The position numbers and the translations under genes were made by a program. Shown in pieces: positions 1 to 8,198 of a stretch of DNA of 64,000 nt. This stretch comes from JASHSH01 sp036490215 (GTDB lineage: Bacteria > Pseudomonadota > Alphaproteobacteria > Rhodospirillales > Magnetospirillaceae): contig DASXEH010000036.1 in the NCBI GenBank assembly GCA_036490215.1, positions 124,001 to 188,000 of the forward strand, written 5' to 3'. Each line of letters opens with the position of its first letter. Position 1 is the first letter of the stretch. Under the pieces are notes generated by a model that saw only the letters and a list, made by a program, of their open reading frames with translations, did no database searches and had not been told where the DNA came from.

Positions 1-107
1 ACCGCCGTACGCTCGGGATAAGCGGCGGCCACTGCGGCAATCAGATCACGGCCGTCGAGATCGCCATGCGCATCGCGCAGGCTTTTGACCGCGTCAAAGA
101 CGTTCAT
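1..107 (-). CDS. cysH: Phosphoadenylyl/adenylyl-sulfate reductase, N-terminal part
   Basis: Only the first 35 codons lie in the window; the rest continues beyond the left edge. The visible start (MNVFDAVKSLRDAHG, then an AAYPERTAV-like stretch) fits the N-terminal helix of CysH, which reduces (phospho)adenylyl sulfate to sulfite using thioredoxin. Its ATG overlaps the stop of the sulfite reductase gene in an ATGA, so the two should be translationally coupled. The position as last gene of a sulfate uptake and reduction operon supports the call. The PAPS-binding and cysteine motifs are outside the window, so the assignment rests on context and a short N-terminus; a small operon protein of the DUF934 type is the alternative. 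Confidence 0.65.
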   Translation of the reverse strand, partial: MNVFDAVKSLRDAHGDLDGRDLIAAVAAAYPERTA

Positions 108-2137
108 TCGGCCGCTTCCTGCTCCGCGCTGACCCCGGCGATATAGGCGTTCGCTGCGTCGAGGAAATAGGCGACGGTTTCGCGATAAACGTCTTGGGCA
201 GCACCAGTCTCGGCTTTCGCGCGCGCATCAATCAAGTTCGCCAGTGGGCCATTGAGGCCCTTCGCGTCGAGTTCGCGCAGGCGGGTGAAGATCGATTCGA
301 CCGAGTCGTCATCCTTGGTAAAACGCAGCGCATGATGCAGGGCGCGGCGCGCGGCGAAGACGCTTGCGGTCTCGGCGTCGGCCAGGAAACCATCCGGCTT
401 GCCGATGGCGAGATAGCGATCGCTGCGGATCAGCGCATCATTGGCGAGATCGGCCAGAAGATCATCGGAGGCGAAGGGCGCGGCGCATTCACCGCGTTCG
501 GTCGGCGCGCCTTTGAATATCTCCTGCTCGCCGTAATCGATAAACAGCTTGTCGTCTTCAACACCGTCGAGCGACGTCAGCAGCGACGTCATACCTGGGC
601 GACCGACGCGCTCGGCCCAGCCGCGCACGCTCTCGCTCTCTTGCTTCTGCTCAGCATAGCCCTTGCGCAACAGGCGCAGCGCCGCGACGGCGTGACGTGC
701 CGGCACGATGGGGCCGTTGACGCCGACCCTGCCCGTCTGCACTTCGCCACCAACATGGATTTGATAATGCGGCGCCGGCTGGCCGTTGACCTTTTTGGCC
801 ATGCCGTGGAAGCCGAAGTCACCAATGTGATGCTGGCCGCAGCCGTTCTGGCACCCCGAGATACGCACGGCGAGGCCGCGCGCCGTCGGGTCGACCTTCA
901 CGTCGTCGGCGATCGCGCGGGCGAAATTCTGCGAATTGGTGATGCCGATGCGACAGCTGGTGGTGCCCGGGCAGGTCACGACATTCGCATCCGTCTCCGG
1001 CGAGGTCGGCACGGGAATGCCGATCGCTTCGAGGCGCGCGACGACCGCGTCGCGATCCTTGGGATCGATGCCGGGCAGAACGATATTCTGGTCGCGCGTG
1101 GTGCGGACATGGGGCACGCCGAAAGCGTTCGCGATCTCGAAGAGCTGATCAAGCTGCGTCGGCGACAACAAGCCCAGCGATGGGTTGCCGATCACCGCGA
1201 TCTTGCCGTCATGCTGATCGACAACGCCGACCGGCGTCTTGGCCACCTTGCCCTCGCCCGGTTCGCGCCAGTCGAGCGCCTTCCAGGGCCGCTGCGGCAG
1301 ATCACGCAGGCGATTGAACTCTTCGACGAACAGTTCGACGAACTTCGCCTCGCCGAAACGCTTCACCAAGAACTTCAGGCGCGCATTGTTGCGGTTGACG
1401 CGATCGGAATAGCGCTGATGCAGGCGCGCGGTGGCTTCCTGCACAGTCGGCAACTCGTCTTCGGTCACGAAGTCGAGCACCTTTACCGCCGGGCGCGGCT
1501 GGCCGCCAAGACCGCCGCCGGCATAGACGATGAAGCCGTTCTTGCCGTCCTTGTTGGTCGCGATGAAAGCGAGATCGTGGATCGCCGAAGCCGCGCAATC
1601 GGTACCGCAGCCGGAGATCGAGATCTTCGACTTGCGCGGCATATGCTGGACCAGCGGGTTGCGAATCCAGGCGCGCGCCAGACGTTCGGCCACGGCGGCG
1701 GCATCGACATGCTCGCGCGGGCAGATGCCCGATAGCGCGCAGGCGGTGATATTGCGGAAGGTGTTGCCGCAGGCTTCGCGCGTGGTCAGCCCGTGTTCAT
1801 ACAGGAAGCTCAGCGCTTCGGCGCTCTGCTCCAGCGGCACGAAATAGGCCTGCACGTCCTGGCGGGTGGTGACATGCAGATCGCCCTGGCAGAAGCGGCG
1901 GCCGAATTCAGCCAGCGCCGACAGCTGATCGACTTGCAACACGCCACCCGGCACCTTGATGCGGATCATCTGCACGCCCGGCTGCTTCTGGCCATAGACG
2001 CCGAAACGCGTGCGATAGCCCGTCCATTTCTCCTCGTCCCATTCGTTCGACAGGCGGCGGGTCAACCCAGCCTTGTACTCGTCGAGGTCAGAGAGACGAA
2101 CCAGGGGTTCGGCATCGGTCGGGGCGATGGCGTTCAC
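104..2137 (-). CDS. cysI: Sulfite (or nitrite) reductase hemoprotein, CysI/NirA family, with C-terminal extension
   Basis: Six-electron reduction of sulfite to sulfide by a siroheme/[4Fe-4S] protein in the cytoplasm. The duplicated ferredoxin-like and siroheme half-domains are seen; the C-terminal half carries CPGTTSC near residue 390 and SGCQNGCGQHH near residue 430, the four cysteines that hold the cluster and siroheme. A GTG at 2137 is chosen as start because AAAGG lies 7 bases upstream; a longer reading would need a TTG at 2155. The protein (677 residues) is about 100 residues longer than usual CysI: from about residue 500 to the end there is an extra helical segment I do not recognise. 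Placement in a sulfate transport operon favours sulfite over nitrite as substrate. Confidence 0.88.
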   Translation of the reverse strand: MNAIAPTDAEPLVRLSDLDEYKAGLTRRLSNEWDEEKWTGYRTRFGVYGQKQPGVQMIRIKVPGGVLQVDQLSALAEFGRRFCQGDLHVTTRQDVQAYFVPLEQSAEALSFLYEHGLTTREACGNTFRNITACALSGICPREHVDAAAVAERLARAWIRNPLVQHMPRKSKISISGCGTDCAASAIHDLAFIATNKDGKNGFIVYAGGGLGGQPRPAVKVLDFVTEDELPTVQEATARLHQRYSDRVNRNNARLKFLVKRFGEAKFVELFVEEFNRLRDLPQRPWKALDWREPGEGKVAKTPVGVVDQHDGKIAVIGNPSLGLLSPTQLDQLFEIANAFGVPHVRTTRDQNIVLPGIDPKDRDAVVARLEAIGIPVPTSPETDANVVTCPGTTSCRIGITNSQNFARAIADDVKVDPTARGLAVRISGCQNGCGQHHIGDFGFHGMAKKVNGQPAPHYQIHVGGEVQTGRVGVNGPIVPARHAVAALRLLRKGYAEQKQESESVRGWAERVGRPGMTSLLTSLDGVEDDKLFIDYGEQEIFKGAPTERGECAAPFASDDLLADLANDALIRSDRYLAIGKPDGFLADAETASVFAARRALHHALRFTKDDDSVESIFTRLRELDAKGLNGPLANLIDARAKAETGAAQDVYRETVAYFLDAANAYIAGVSAEQEAAE

Positions 2138-2155
2138 AGGCGAGCCTTTATACAA

Positions 2156-2253
2156 ATTACAGCCGGTAATTATGCGAGCTGATCGCTACCGACACGTAAT
2201 ATCTCTGCAAAAAATTGTCAATTACCTACGTGTAAATAGATATATTTTACATG
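2156..2253 (-). promoter_or_regulatory. AT-rich cysA-cysI spacer with inverted repeat and TTGACA box
   Basis: This 98-base spacer is far richer in A and T than its neighbours. It holds an imperfect inverted repeat, ACACGTAAT at 2192-2200 against ATTACCTACGTGT at 2221-2233, and on the leftward strand a TTGACA at 2216-2221. It may be an internal promoter and operator allowing cysI-cysH to be controlled apart from the transporter. The spacing to a -10 hexamer is not ideal, so this is a suggestion, not a mapped promoter. Confidence 0.35.
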
Positions 2254-3345
2254 TTATATATGGTAATCAATGTCCCGCGGACCCGCGTCGCCGTGAGGGT
2301 CGGTCAGGAAAATTCGCGCCAGACGGGGCATCACCTTGACCCATTGCCCGTTCGCCAAGCCCATCCGGTCGCTCTGATCGCGACCGATTTCTGCTTCCAG
2401 GGTCGTGTTTCCCACGGTCACTTCTACGCGAACGGTGGGGCCCAGGATCATGACGTGATTGACCCTTGCGCGTGCTCCACCCTCCTCACTCGCGTCGAGA
2501 AGCGCGAGATCGTGCGGCCGCACATAAGCGATGGCCGCGGCTCCGTGCACGTTCGAGAAGCCGGGCGCCGGCATCACCAGCCCCTCGGCTTCGGCGCGTC
2601 CGGCGGTTACGCGACACGGCAGCGCATTCACATTGCCGAGGAACTGATAGACGAAAGCCGTCGCGGGTTGGTCGTAGACTTCGCTCGGCGTGCCCACTTG
2701 CTCGATGCGACCCTGGTTCATCACCACGATGCGGTCGGCAACCTCGATCGCTTCCTCCTGATCGTGAGTGACGAAGACACCGGTGATACCGAGATCGTCG
2801 TGCAGCCGGCGCAGCCAGCGGCGCAGATCCTTGCGCACGCGCGCGTCGAGTGCACCAAAAGGCTCGTCGAGCAGCAACACGCGCGGCTCGATCGCGAGCG
2901 CGCGCGCCAGCGCCACGCGTTGCCGCTGACCGCCGGAAAGCTGTGCCGGATAGCGCCCCGACAAACCGTCGAGCTGAACCATCCGCAGAAGCTCATGCAC
3001 CCGCTCGCCGATCTGCGCATCGGTCGGCCGCGAGGCGCGATCGCGCACCGTCAGACCGAACGCGACGTTGTTGAACACAGTCATGTGGCGGAACAGCGCG
3101 TAATGCTGAAACACGAAACCGACACGGCGGTCGCGCGCTGCAACGCCCGTCGCGTCGACGTCGCCGAACATCACCTGACCGGAGTCGGGCGTATCGAGTC
3201 CGGCCATGATGCGCAGCAGCGTCGTCTTGCCCGATCCCGAAGGGCCGAGCAGCGCCACCATCTCACCTTCGTTGACGTGCAGCGACACACCGTCGAGGGC
3301 GGTAAAGTCGTTAAAGCGCTTCTTGATATTGTGCAGCGTGATCAT
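2254..3345 (-). CDS. cysA: Sulfate/thiosulfate ABC transporter ATP-binding protein
   Basis: The 363-residue ATPase drives sulfate or thiosulfate import through CysT/CysW. Visible motifs are Walker A GPSGSGKTT (34-42), signature LSGGQRQRV near residue 135, Walker B LLLDEPFGALD near 155, and the H-loop in VFVTHDQEEA. A C-terminal regulatory (TOBE-like) region follows, ending around IRPHDLALL-like sequence typical of CysA. The ATG overlaps the stop of cysW in ATGA, so translation is coupled. Length matches the family. Confidence 0.95.
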   Translation of the reverse strand: MITLHNIKKRFNDFTALDGVSLHVNEGEMVALLGPSGSGKTTLLRIMAGLDTPDSGQVMFGDVDATGVAARDRRVGFVFQHYALFRHMTVFNNVAFGLTVRDRASRPTDAQIGERVHELLRMVQLDGLSGRYPAQLSGGQRQRVALARALAIEPRVLLLDEPFGALDARVRKDLRRWLRRLHDDLGITGVFVTHDQEEAIEVADRIVVMNQGRIEQVGTPSEVYDQPATAFVYQFLGNVNALPCRVTAGRAEAEGLVMPAPGFSNVHGAAAIAYVRPHDLALLDASEEGGARARVNHVMILGPTVRVEVTVGNTTLEAEIGRDQSDRMGLANGQWVKVMPRLARIFLTDPHGDAGPRDIDYHI

Positions 3346-4163
3346 GCGTCGCGCGCTCCCACGGGCTGCGCTTCGAGTAGCGCTTTGGCAACCAACGTCA
3401 CCAGCGCGAGCAGAGCCAGCAGCGAGGCAACGGCAAACGCGGCTTGCGCCTGATACCCGTCATAGAGCAGTTCGATTTGCAGCGGCATCGTGTTGGTCAG
3501 TCCCCGAATATGTCCCGACACGACCGAAACCGCGCCGAACTCGCCCATCGCGCGAGCATTGCAGATCAGAACGCCGGTGAGCAGGCCCCAGCGGATATTG
3601 GGCAAGGTCACGCGCCAGAAGGTCCGCCAGCCATTCGCGCCCAGCACCACGGCCGCCTCTTCCTCTTCGGTCCCTTGCGCTTCCATCAGCGGGATCAGTT
3701 CACGCGCAACGAAGGGCATGGTGACGAAGATCGTCGCCAGCACCATGCCGGGCAGCGCGAAGATGATCTTGATGCCATGCGCCTGCAGCCATGGTCCGAG
3801 CCAGCCCTGCAGACCGAACATCAGCACATAGACCAGGCCCGAGATCACCGGCGAGACCGAGAACGGGATATCGATCAGCGAGACCAGCAGGCCTTTCAAC
3901 CTGAATTCGAACTTGGCGACACACCACGCGGCGGCGACGCCGAAGACCAAATTCAGCGGCACGGTGATCAGCGCGATGATGAAGGTCAGGCGCACCGAAG
4001 CCAGCGTGTCGCGTTGGCCGAACGTGCTGAAGTAAGCGCCGATGCCTTTGGCTAGCGCCTCGCCAAATACGACAACCAACGGCAGCACCAGCATCACCAC
4101 GAGCACGAGCAGCGCCGCCGCGAGCAATACGATCCTGCCAATGGTCCAGCGTTCTTTGCGCAT
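3342..4163 (-). CDS. cysW: Sulfate ABC transporter permease CysW
   Basis: A 273-residue inner membrane permease with about six hydrophobic segments. The cytoplasmic EAA loop, EEEEAAVVLGANGWRTFWRVTLP near residues 165-190, contacts CysA. It forms the heterodimeric channel with CysT. The gene lies 12 bases after cysT and overlaps cysA by four bases. The sequence NARAMGEFGAVSVVSGHIRG near the C-terminus is typical of CysW rather than molybdate permeases. Confidence 0.94.
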   Translation of the reverse strand: MRKERWTIGRIVLLAAALLVLVVMLVLPLVVVFGEALAKGIGAYFSTFGQRDTLASVRLTFIIALITVPLNLVFGVAAAWCVAKFEFRLKGLLVSLIDIPFSVSPVISGLVYVLMFGLQGWLGPWLQAHGIKIIFALPGMVLATIFVTMPFVARELIPLMEAQGTEEEEAAVVLGANGWRTFWRVTLPNIRWGLLTGVLICNARAMGEFGAVSVVSGHIRGLTNTMPLQIELLYDGYQAQAAFAVASLLALLALVTLVAKALLEAQPVGARDA

Positions 4164-4175
4164 CGTCGCGATCCC

Positions 4176-4997
4176 TCAACCCGCAGCGAAGCGGCGCTGA
4201 TGCCACTTCTGCAGGCTGTTGATGGTCAGCAGCATGATAAAGGCCGCGGCCAGGATCACAGCGGCGATAGCGGTGGCGCCCGCGGTATCGAATTGTTCAA
4301 GCCGGGTCACGATCAACAGTGGCGCGATTTCGGACACGCCGGGGAAATTGCCGGCGATGAAAATCACCGAGCCGTACTCGCCCAACCCACGCGCGAAGGC
4401 CATCGCGAAGCCCGAGATCAGCGCCGGGAGAATGATCGGCAACAACACGCGGCGGAAGGTGGTGAAGCGAGTCGCGCCGAGGCTTGCGGCGGCGTCTTCT
4501 ACTTCGGCATCGATATCCTGCAGCACCGGCTGAACCGTGCGCACGACAAAGGGCAGGCCGATAAAGGCCATCGCCACGATCACGCCCAGCGGCGTATAGG
4601 CGACTTTGATCCCCAAATGGCCGAACAGCGCGCCCATCGTCCCATGTGTCGCATAGAGCGTGGTCAGCGCGACACCGGCGACCGAGGTCGGCAGGGCGAA
4701 AGGCAGATCGACGATTGCGTCCACCAACCGCCGCCCCGGAAAAGTGTAGCGCGCCAGAACCCAGGCGACGAGCAGACCGAGGAACAGATTGGCCGTGGCT
4801 GCGATCAGGGCCGAGAAAAAGCTGAGGCGATAGGCGGCCAGCACGCGTGGCGAGAACGCAGCCATGATGAAGGCGTCCCACCCCATCCCTGCGGCGCGGA
4901 TCACCAGTGCCGAGAGCGGAATCAGAACGACCAGGCCGATATAGAGAAGTGTGATCCCCAGCGTCGTACCGAAGCCGGGGATGACGTTGGACTTCAT
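4176..4997 (-). CDS. cysT: Sulfate ABC transporter permease CysT (CysU)
   Basis: A 273-residue membrane protein with about six transmembrane segments, the partner of CysW. The EAA motif is EDAAASLGATRFTTFRRVLLP in the second half, followed by ARGLGEYGSVIFIAGN, characteristic of CysT. The start codon lies 7 bases after the stop of the binding protein gene, consistent with one transcript from the promoter at 6081-6109. Length is normal for the family. Confidence 0.94.
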   Translation of the reverse strand: MKSNVIPGFGTTLGITLLYIGLVVLIPLSALVIRAAGMGWDAFIMAAFSPRVLAAYRLSFFSALIAATANLFLGLLVAWVLARYTFPGRRLVDAIVDLPFALPTSVAGVALTTLYATHGTMGALFGHLGIKVAYTPLGVIVAMAFIGLPFVVRTVQPVLQDIDAEVEDAAASLGATRFTTFRRVLLPIILPALISGFAMAFARGLGEYGSVIFIAGNFPGVSEIAPLLIVTRLEQFDTAGATAIAAVILAAAFIMLLTINSLQKWHQRRFAAG

Positions 4998-5004
4998 TCG
5001 TCCT

Positions 5005-6015
5005 CTAGCGTTTCGCGTCGCCGATCAACTGGTCGAAAATCCCACCGTCGGCAAAATGACGCTTTTGTAGCGCATCCCAGCCACCAAGGCTATCCACCGA
5101 CACCAAGTTGACCGCGGGGAACGCGCTGGCGTTGACTTTGGCAACTTCGGGATCGCGCGGGCGATAATGATGTTTGGCCACGATCGCCTGCCCCTCGGGC
5201 GAATAGAGATAGCGCAGATACTCCTCGGCCAGCGCGCGGGTGCCATGGCGATCGACGACCTTGTCCACGACAGCAACGGACGGCTCCGCGAGAATCGAAA
5301 GCGACGGCACGACGATCTCATAATCGCCTTTGCCGATCTCGTTCATCGCCAGGAGGGCTTCGTTCTCCCAGGCCAACAACACATCACCGATACCGCGCTG
5401 TACGAAAGTCAGCGTCGCGCCGCGCCCACCCGAATCGAGCACCGGCACATTCTTGTAGAGCGCGGCCACGAACTCTTTCGCCTTGGCCTCGTCGCCATTC
5501 CATTTCTTCAGCGCGAAAGCCCAGGCGCCGATGTAGTTGATGCGTGCGGTGCCGCTGGTCTTCGGATTGGGCGTGATCACCGCCACGTCCGGTTTGATCA
5601 GATCGTCCCAATCCTTGATGTGCTTCGGGTTACCCTTGTGCACCAGGAACACGACCGTCGAGGTATAGGGTGCGCTGTTGTCGGGAAACTTGGTTTTCCA
5701 ATCCGGCGCAATCAGCCCGGCCTTGGCAATGGCATCCACATCGGGCGGCACGCCCAAGGTCACCACATCGGCTTCCAGTCCATCGATCACCGCGCGCGCC
5801 TGCGCGCCTGAACCGCCATGGGACGCATTGATCTGCACGTCCTGGCCCGACTTCTTTTTCCAATAGGTCGCGAACGCCTCGTTATAGTCCTGGTACAATT
5901 CACGGGTTGGATCGTAAGAGACATTCAGCAGGGTCGAATCGGCCTGCGCCACCGTGGCGCTGATGAGCCCGAAGGTCAGAACGGCAATCGGCAACGCGGT
6001 GCTGAAACGACGCAT
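5005..6015 (-). CDS. sbp: Periplasmic sulfate-binding protein
   Basis: A 336-residue secreted binding protein that captures sulfate for CysTWA. The start at 6015 is preferred because GGAG lies 7 bases upstream and it gives a clean signal peptide, MRRFSTALPIAVLTFGLISA, cleaved after AQA. The mature protein begins with the family hallmark LLNVSYDPTRELY and contains SHGGSGAQARAVIDGLEADVVTL, the sulfate-coordinating region. A longer reading from 6087 would place the signal peptide internally. It is the first gene of the operon. Sbp and CysP cannot be separated by eye. Confidence 0.93.
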   Translation of the reverse strand: MRRFSTALPIAVLTFGLISATVAQADSTLLNVSYDPTRELYQDYNEAFATYWKKKSGQDVQINASHGGSGAQARAVIDGLEADVVTLGVPPDVDAIAKAGLIAPDWKTKFPDNSAPYTSTVVFLVHKGNPKHIKDWDDLIKPDVAVITPNPKTSGTARINYIGAWAFALKKWNGDEAKAKEFVAALYKNVPVLDSGGRGATLTFVQRGIGDVLLAWENEALLAMNEIGKGDYEIVVPSLSILAEPSVAVVDKVVDRHGTRALAEEYLRYLYSPEGQAIVAKHHYRPRDPEVAKVNASAFPAVNLVSVDSLGGWDALQKRHFADGGIFDQLIGDAKR

Positions 6016-6080
6016 AAGGAACTCCGGACAAGGTCTGAATGACGGTAAATACATAAATAAAACGTCATACATACACTGAT

Positions 6081-6109
6081 ATATCACACCACAGTGTGTT
6101 TATGGTCAA
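6081..6109 (-). promoter_or_regulatory. Predicted sigma70 promoter of the sulfate operon
   Basis: On the leftward strand TTGACC (6104-6109) and TGATAT (6081-6086) are separated by exactly 17 bases. The spacer holds ACACACTGTGGTGTG, a partly dyadic sequence where a regulator such as a CysB-type LysR protein could bind; the regulator itself is inference. The predicted leader to the ATG is about 60 bases. The whole 6016-6124 spacer is AT-rich and also faces the divergent esterase gene. Confidence 0.6.
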
Positions 6110-6124
6110 GGATTAGCAGTTCCT

Positions 6125-6931
6125 ATGGTTGAAACCCAAACCCAGTCAGAACCTGTCGCCATTGCCGACCAGATCGTCGGCGAAGGCACGCCTCTGCTCA
6201 TTCTCCATGGGCTGTTCGGTTCAGGCCGCAATTGGGGCGGGATTGCTCGCACTCTGGCCCATGAGGGGCGGCAGGTTCATCTGCTCGACGCGCGCAACCA
6301 CGGCGGCTCGCCCTGGGGTGCATCGATGACCTATCCGGAAATGGCCGCCGACGTAGCCGCACACATCGAGAAGCTGGGCCGAGGCGCGGTCGACGTCATC
6401 GGCCACAGTATGGGCGGCAAGGCGTCGATGACTTTGGCCCTCACCCGCCCCGATCTGGTGAAGCGGCTGGTCGTGGTCGATATCGCGCCGGTCACCTATC
6501 GCGGCGGCGCGCAGGAACCTTATGGCGCTTACATTGATGCGATGAAATCGCTCGATCTCGGCGCCATCAAGCGCCGTGCCGAAGCCGATGCGCAACTCGC
6601 CGGCGCGATCACCGATGCCAGCATGCGCGCCTTCCTGGTGCAGAATTTAGAAAGCGGCGAGACCGGCTATCACTGGCGCATCAATCTCGATGGGATCGCC
6701 GCCAACCTACCGGCGCTGACCAGCTTCCCCGAGATCGATGCCCAGTACGACGGACCGATGACGGTGCTGGCCGGCGAGCTATCGAACTATGTGCGGCCGC
6801 GCGACGAGGCGACGATCATGAAGTTCTTCCCACAGGCCAAGATCGTGGTGGTGGATGGTGCGGGCCATTGGCCGCATGCCGATCAGCCGGAACGTCTCTT
6901 GGCCCTGCTGCGCGAGGCGCTGGCGCGTTAG
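6125..6931 (+). CDS. Alpha/beta hydrolase, YbfF/ABHD11-type esterase
   Basis: A 268-residue soluble alpha/beta hydrolase. The oxyanion region is LLILHGLFGSGRNW (28-42), the nucleophile elbow is GHSMGG near residue 96-101, and the catalytic histidine is in GAGHWPHAD near the C-terminus. The pattern HGLFGSGRNW plus DARNHGGSP is the signature of the YbfF/ABHD11 group of acyl esterases. No signal peptide. It is transcribed away from the sulfate operon and ends against a small leftward gene. The natural substrate is unknown. Confidence 0.88.
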   Translation: MVETQTQSEPVAIADQIVGEGTPLLILHGLFGSGRNWGGIARTLAHEGRQVHLLDARNHGGSPWGASMTYPEMAADVAAHIEKLGRGAVDVIGHSMGGKASMTLALTRPDLVKRLVVVDIAPVTYRGGAQEPYGAYIDAMKSLDLGAIKRRAEADAQLAGAITDASMRAFLVQNLESGETGYHWRINLDGIAANLPALTSFPEIDAQYDGPMTVLAGELSNYVRPRDEATIMKFFPQAKIVVVDGAGHWPHADQPERLLALLREALAR

Positions 6932-7098
6932 GCCCGCGGCGTTGTGTCCGGCTTTCGCGGTGATTGCTTGTTCCGCGCGAATCGCAGTCCCCAGACCACA
7001 CCGCTGGCTATCGCTGCGACCGCCGGCCCCCAGGCCAACAGCAAGGTCAGCCCGGTGATCAGGAACAGATGCGCGTTGAGATGAACGTCAGCAACCAT
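6928..7098 (-). CDS. Small hydrophobic membrane protein, unknown function
   Basis: A 56-residue open frame starting MVADVHLNAHLFLITGLTLL, with AGGA 8 bases before the ATG at 7098. It encodes a hydrophobic stretch from about residue 10 to 40, with a glycine/alanine turn that may split it into two short spans, and then a basic tail (RFARNKQSPRKP). The topology suggests an inner membrane microprotein with a cytoplasmic C-terminus. The stop overlaps the end of the esterase gene by four bases on the opposite strand. No family recognised; the good ribosome site and hydrophobic profile are the only support. Confidence 0.45.
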   Translation of the reverse strand: MVADVHLNAHLFLITGLTLLLAWGPAVAAIASGVVWGLRFARNKQSPRKPDTTPRA

Positions 7099-7184
7099 GG
7101 CTCGAGTCCTAGCACGAAACCGCACGTGCCCGACCGCAAAATCGATGCAGTGTCTACTTCTGCCTTATTGCTATACTCCGCGCG

Positions 7185-8198
7185 ATGAGTGACACGCCCG
7201 CCCTGCCCCCGCTCGAACCCCGCCAGCGCTTTCCACGCGCGGGCCTGAGCGGGTTTGCCGGCGGGCTGGTCGGCGGCGTCGCCGTGGCTATCGTTGCCGG
7301 TGCGGCGCTGACCGCTGCTTGGCCGAGTCTGCGCAGCCAGATCATTCCAGAGCCGCGCAACGACGATGCGGCCCTGGCCACACTCGATCATCGCATCGCC
7401 GCCCTCGAAGCTGCGGCTGGCCATGCCGGCGATGACAGCAAAGCGACGGTGGCCGACCTGACCAAGCGCCTCGATGCGCTGGAACAGGCCAGCCGCAACC
7501 CGCAGGCGCCCGCCACCGATCCGCGTGTCGCCGAGCTCAGCAGCAAGATCGACGAGATGAATGCGCAGATCGCTACCCTGCGCGCCGCCAACGCCTCTGC
7601 CGCCGATCTTCAGCCTTTGGTGCAACGCGCCGAAGACGCCGCACAAACGGCCAAGGATGCCGCCGCCAAACGGCAATCCTCCGAAGCGCTGCTGATCGTG
7701 ACCGGGCAGTTGCATGACGCGGTGGAACGCGGTGGCGCTTACACCAACGAACTCGCCGCCGCCCGCAAGGTCGCGCCCCCCGAAGCACAAGATGCGTTGA
7801 ATGCGCTGGCCGCCTCTGCCGATTCAGGCGTGACGCCCCTGCAAACGCTGATCGATTCGTATCCGCCGGTCGCCTCGGCCATCGCCCGCGCCGCGATGAT
7901 GGCCAATGTCGAAGATGATTTCCTCGGCCGGCTCGAACAAAAGGCATCAACGCTCGTCAGCATCCGCCGCACCGATGGTCAAGGCAACGATCCCGCCGCC
8001 ATCGCCGCGCGCGCCGAGAAAGACCTGAAGGCCGATAATCTGGCCGGCGCAGTGAAGGAGTTGTCGGCCCTCGATGGACCATCCGCCACCGAGGCCAAGG
8101 ACTGGTTGAAGGCCGCTCAGGCGCGGCTGAATGCGGAACAGGCGCTGTCCGATCTCACCGCCAAGTCGGCCGCGGCGATCAACCCCAGCGCCGGCTAA
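7185..8198 (+). CDS. Mitofilin-like inner membrane protein (COG4223 type)
   Basis: A 337-residue protein with a short cytoplasmic N-terminus rich in proline, one transmembrane helix at about 20-46 (GGLVGGVAVAIVAGAALTAAW), and a long alanine-rich, coiled-coil forming periplasmic region (about 60-170) followed by a helical C-terminal domain. This is the architecture of alphaproteobacterial mitofilin relatives, thought to be ancestral to mitochondrial Mic60 and to shape the inner membrane. In many alphaproteobacteria it follows hemC/hemD; that context is missing here. The family call rests on architecture and overall composition. Confidence 0.7.
   Translation: MSDTPALPPLEPRQRFPRAGLSGFAGGLVGGVAVAIVAGAALTAAWPSLRSQIIPEPRNDDAALATLDHRIAALEAAAGHAGDDSKATVADLTKRLDALEQASRNPQAPATDPRVAELSSKIDEMNAQIATLRAANASAADLQPLVQRAEDAAQTAKDAAAKRQSSEALLIVTGQLHDAVERGGAYTNELAAARKVAPPEAQDALNALAASADSGVTPLQTLIDSYPPVASAIARAAMMANVEDDFLGRLEQKASTLVSIRRTDGQGNDPAAIAARAEKDLKADNLAGAVKELSALDGPSATEAKDWLKAAQARLNAEQALSDLTAKSAAAINPSAG

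Noticed and set aside
194..1735. Long rightward open frame of 513 codons opposite the sulfite reductase gene
   Set aside because: It is an antisense frame of a well-conserved gene in GC-rich DNA, with no ribosome site and no recognisable domain.
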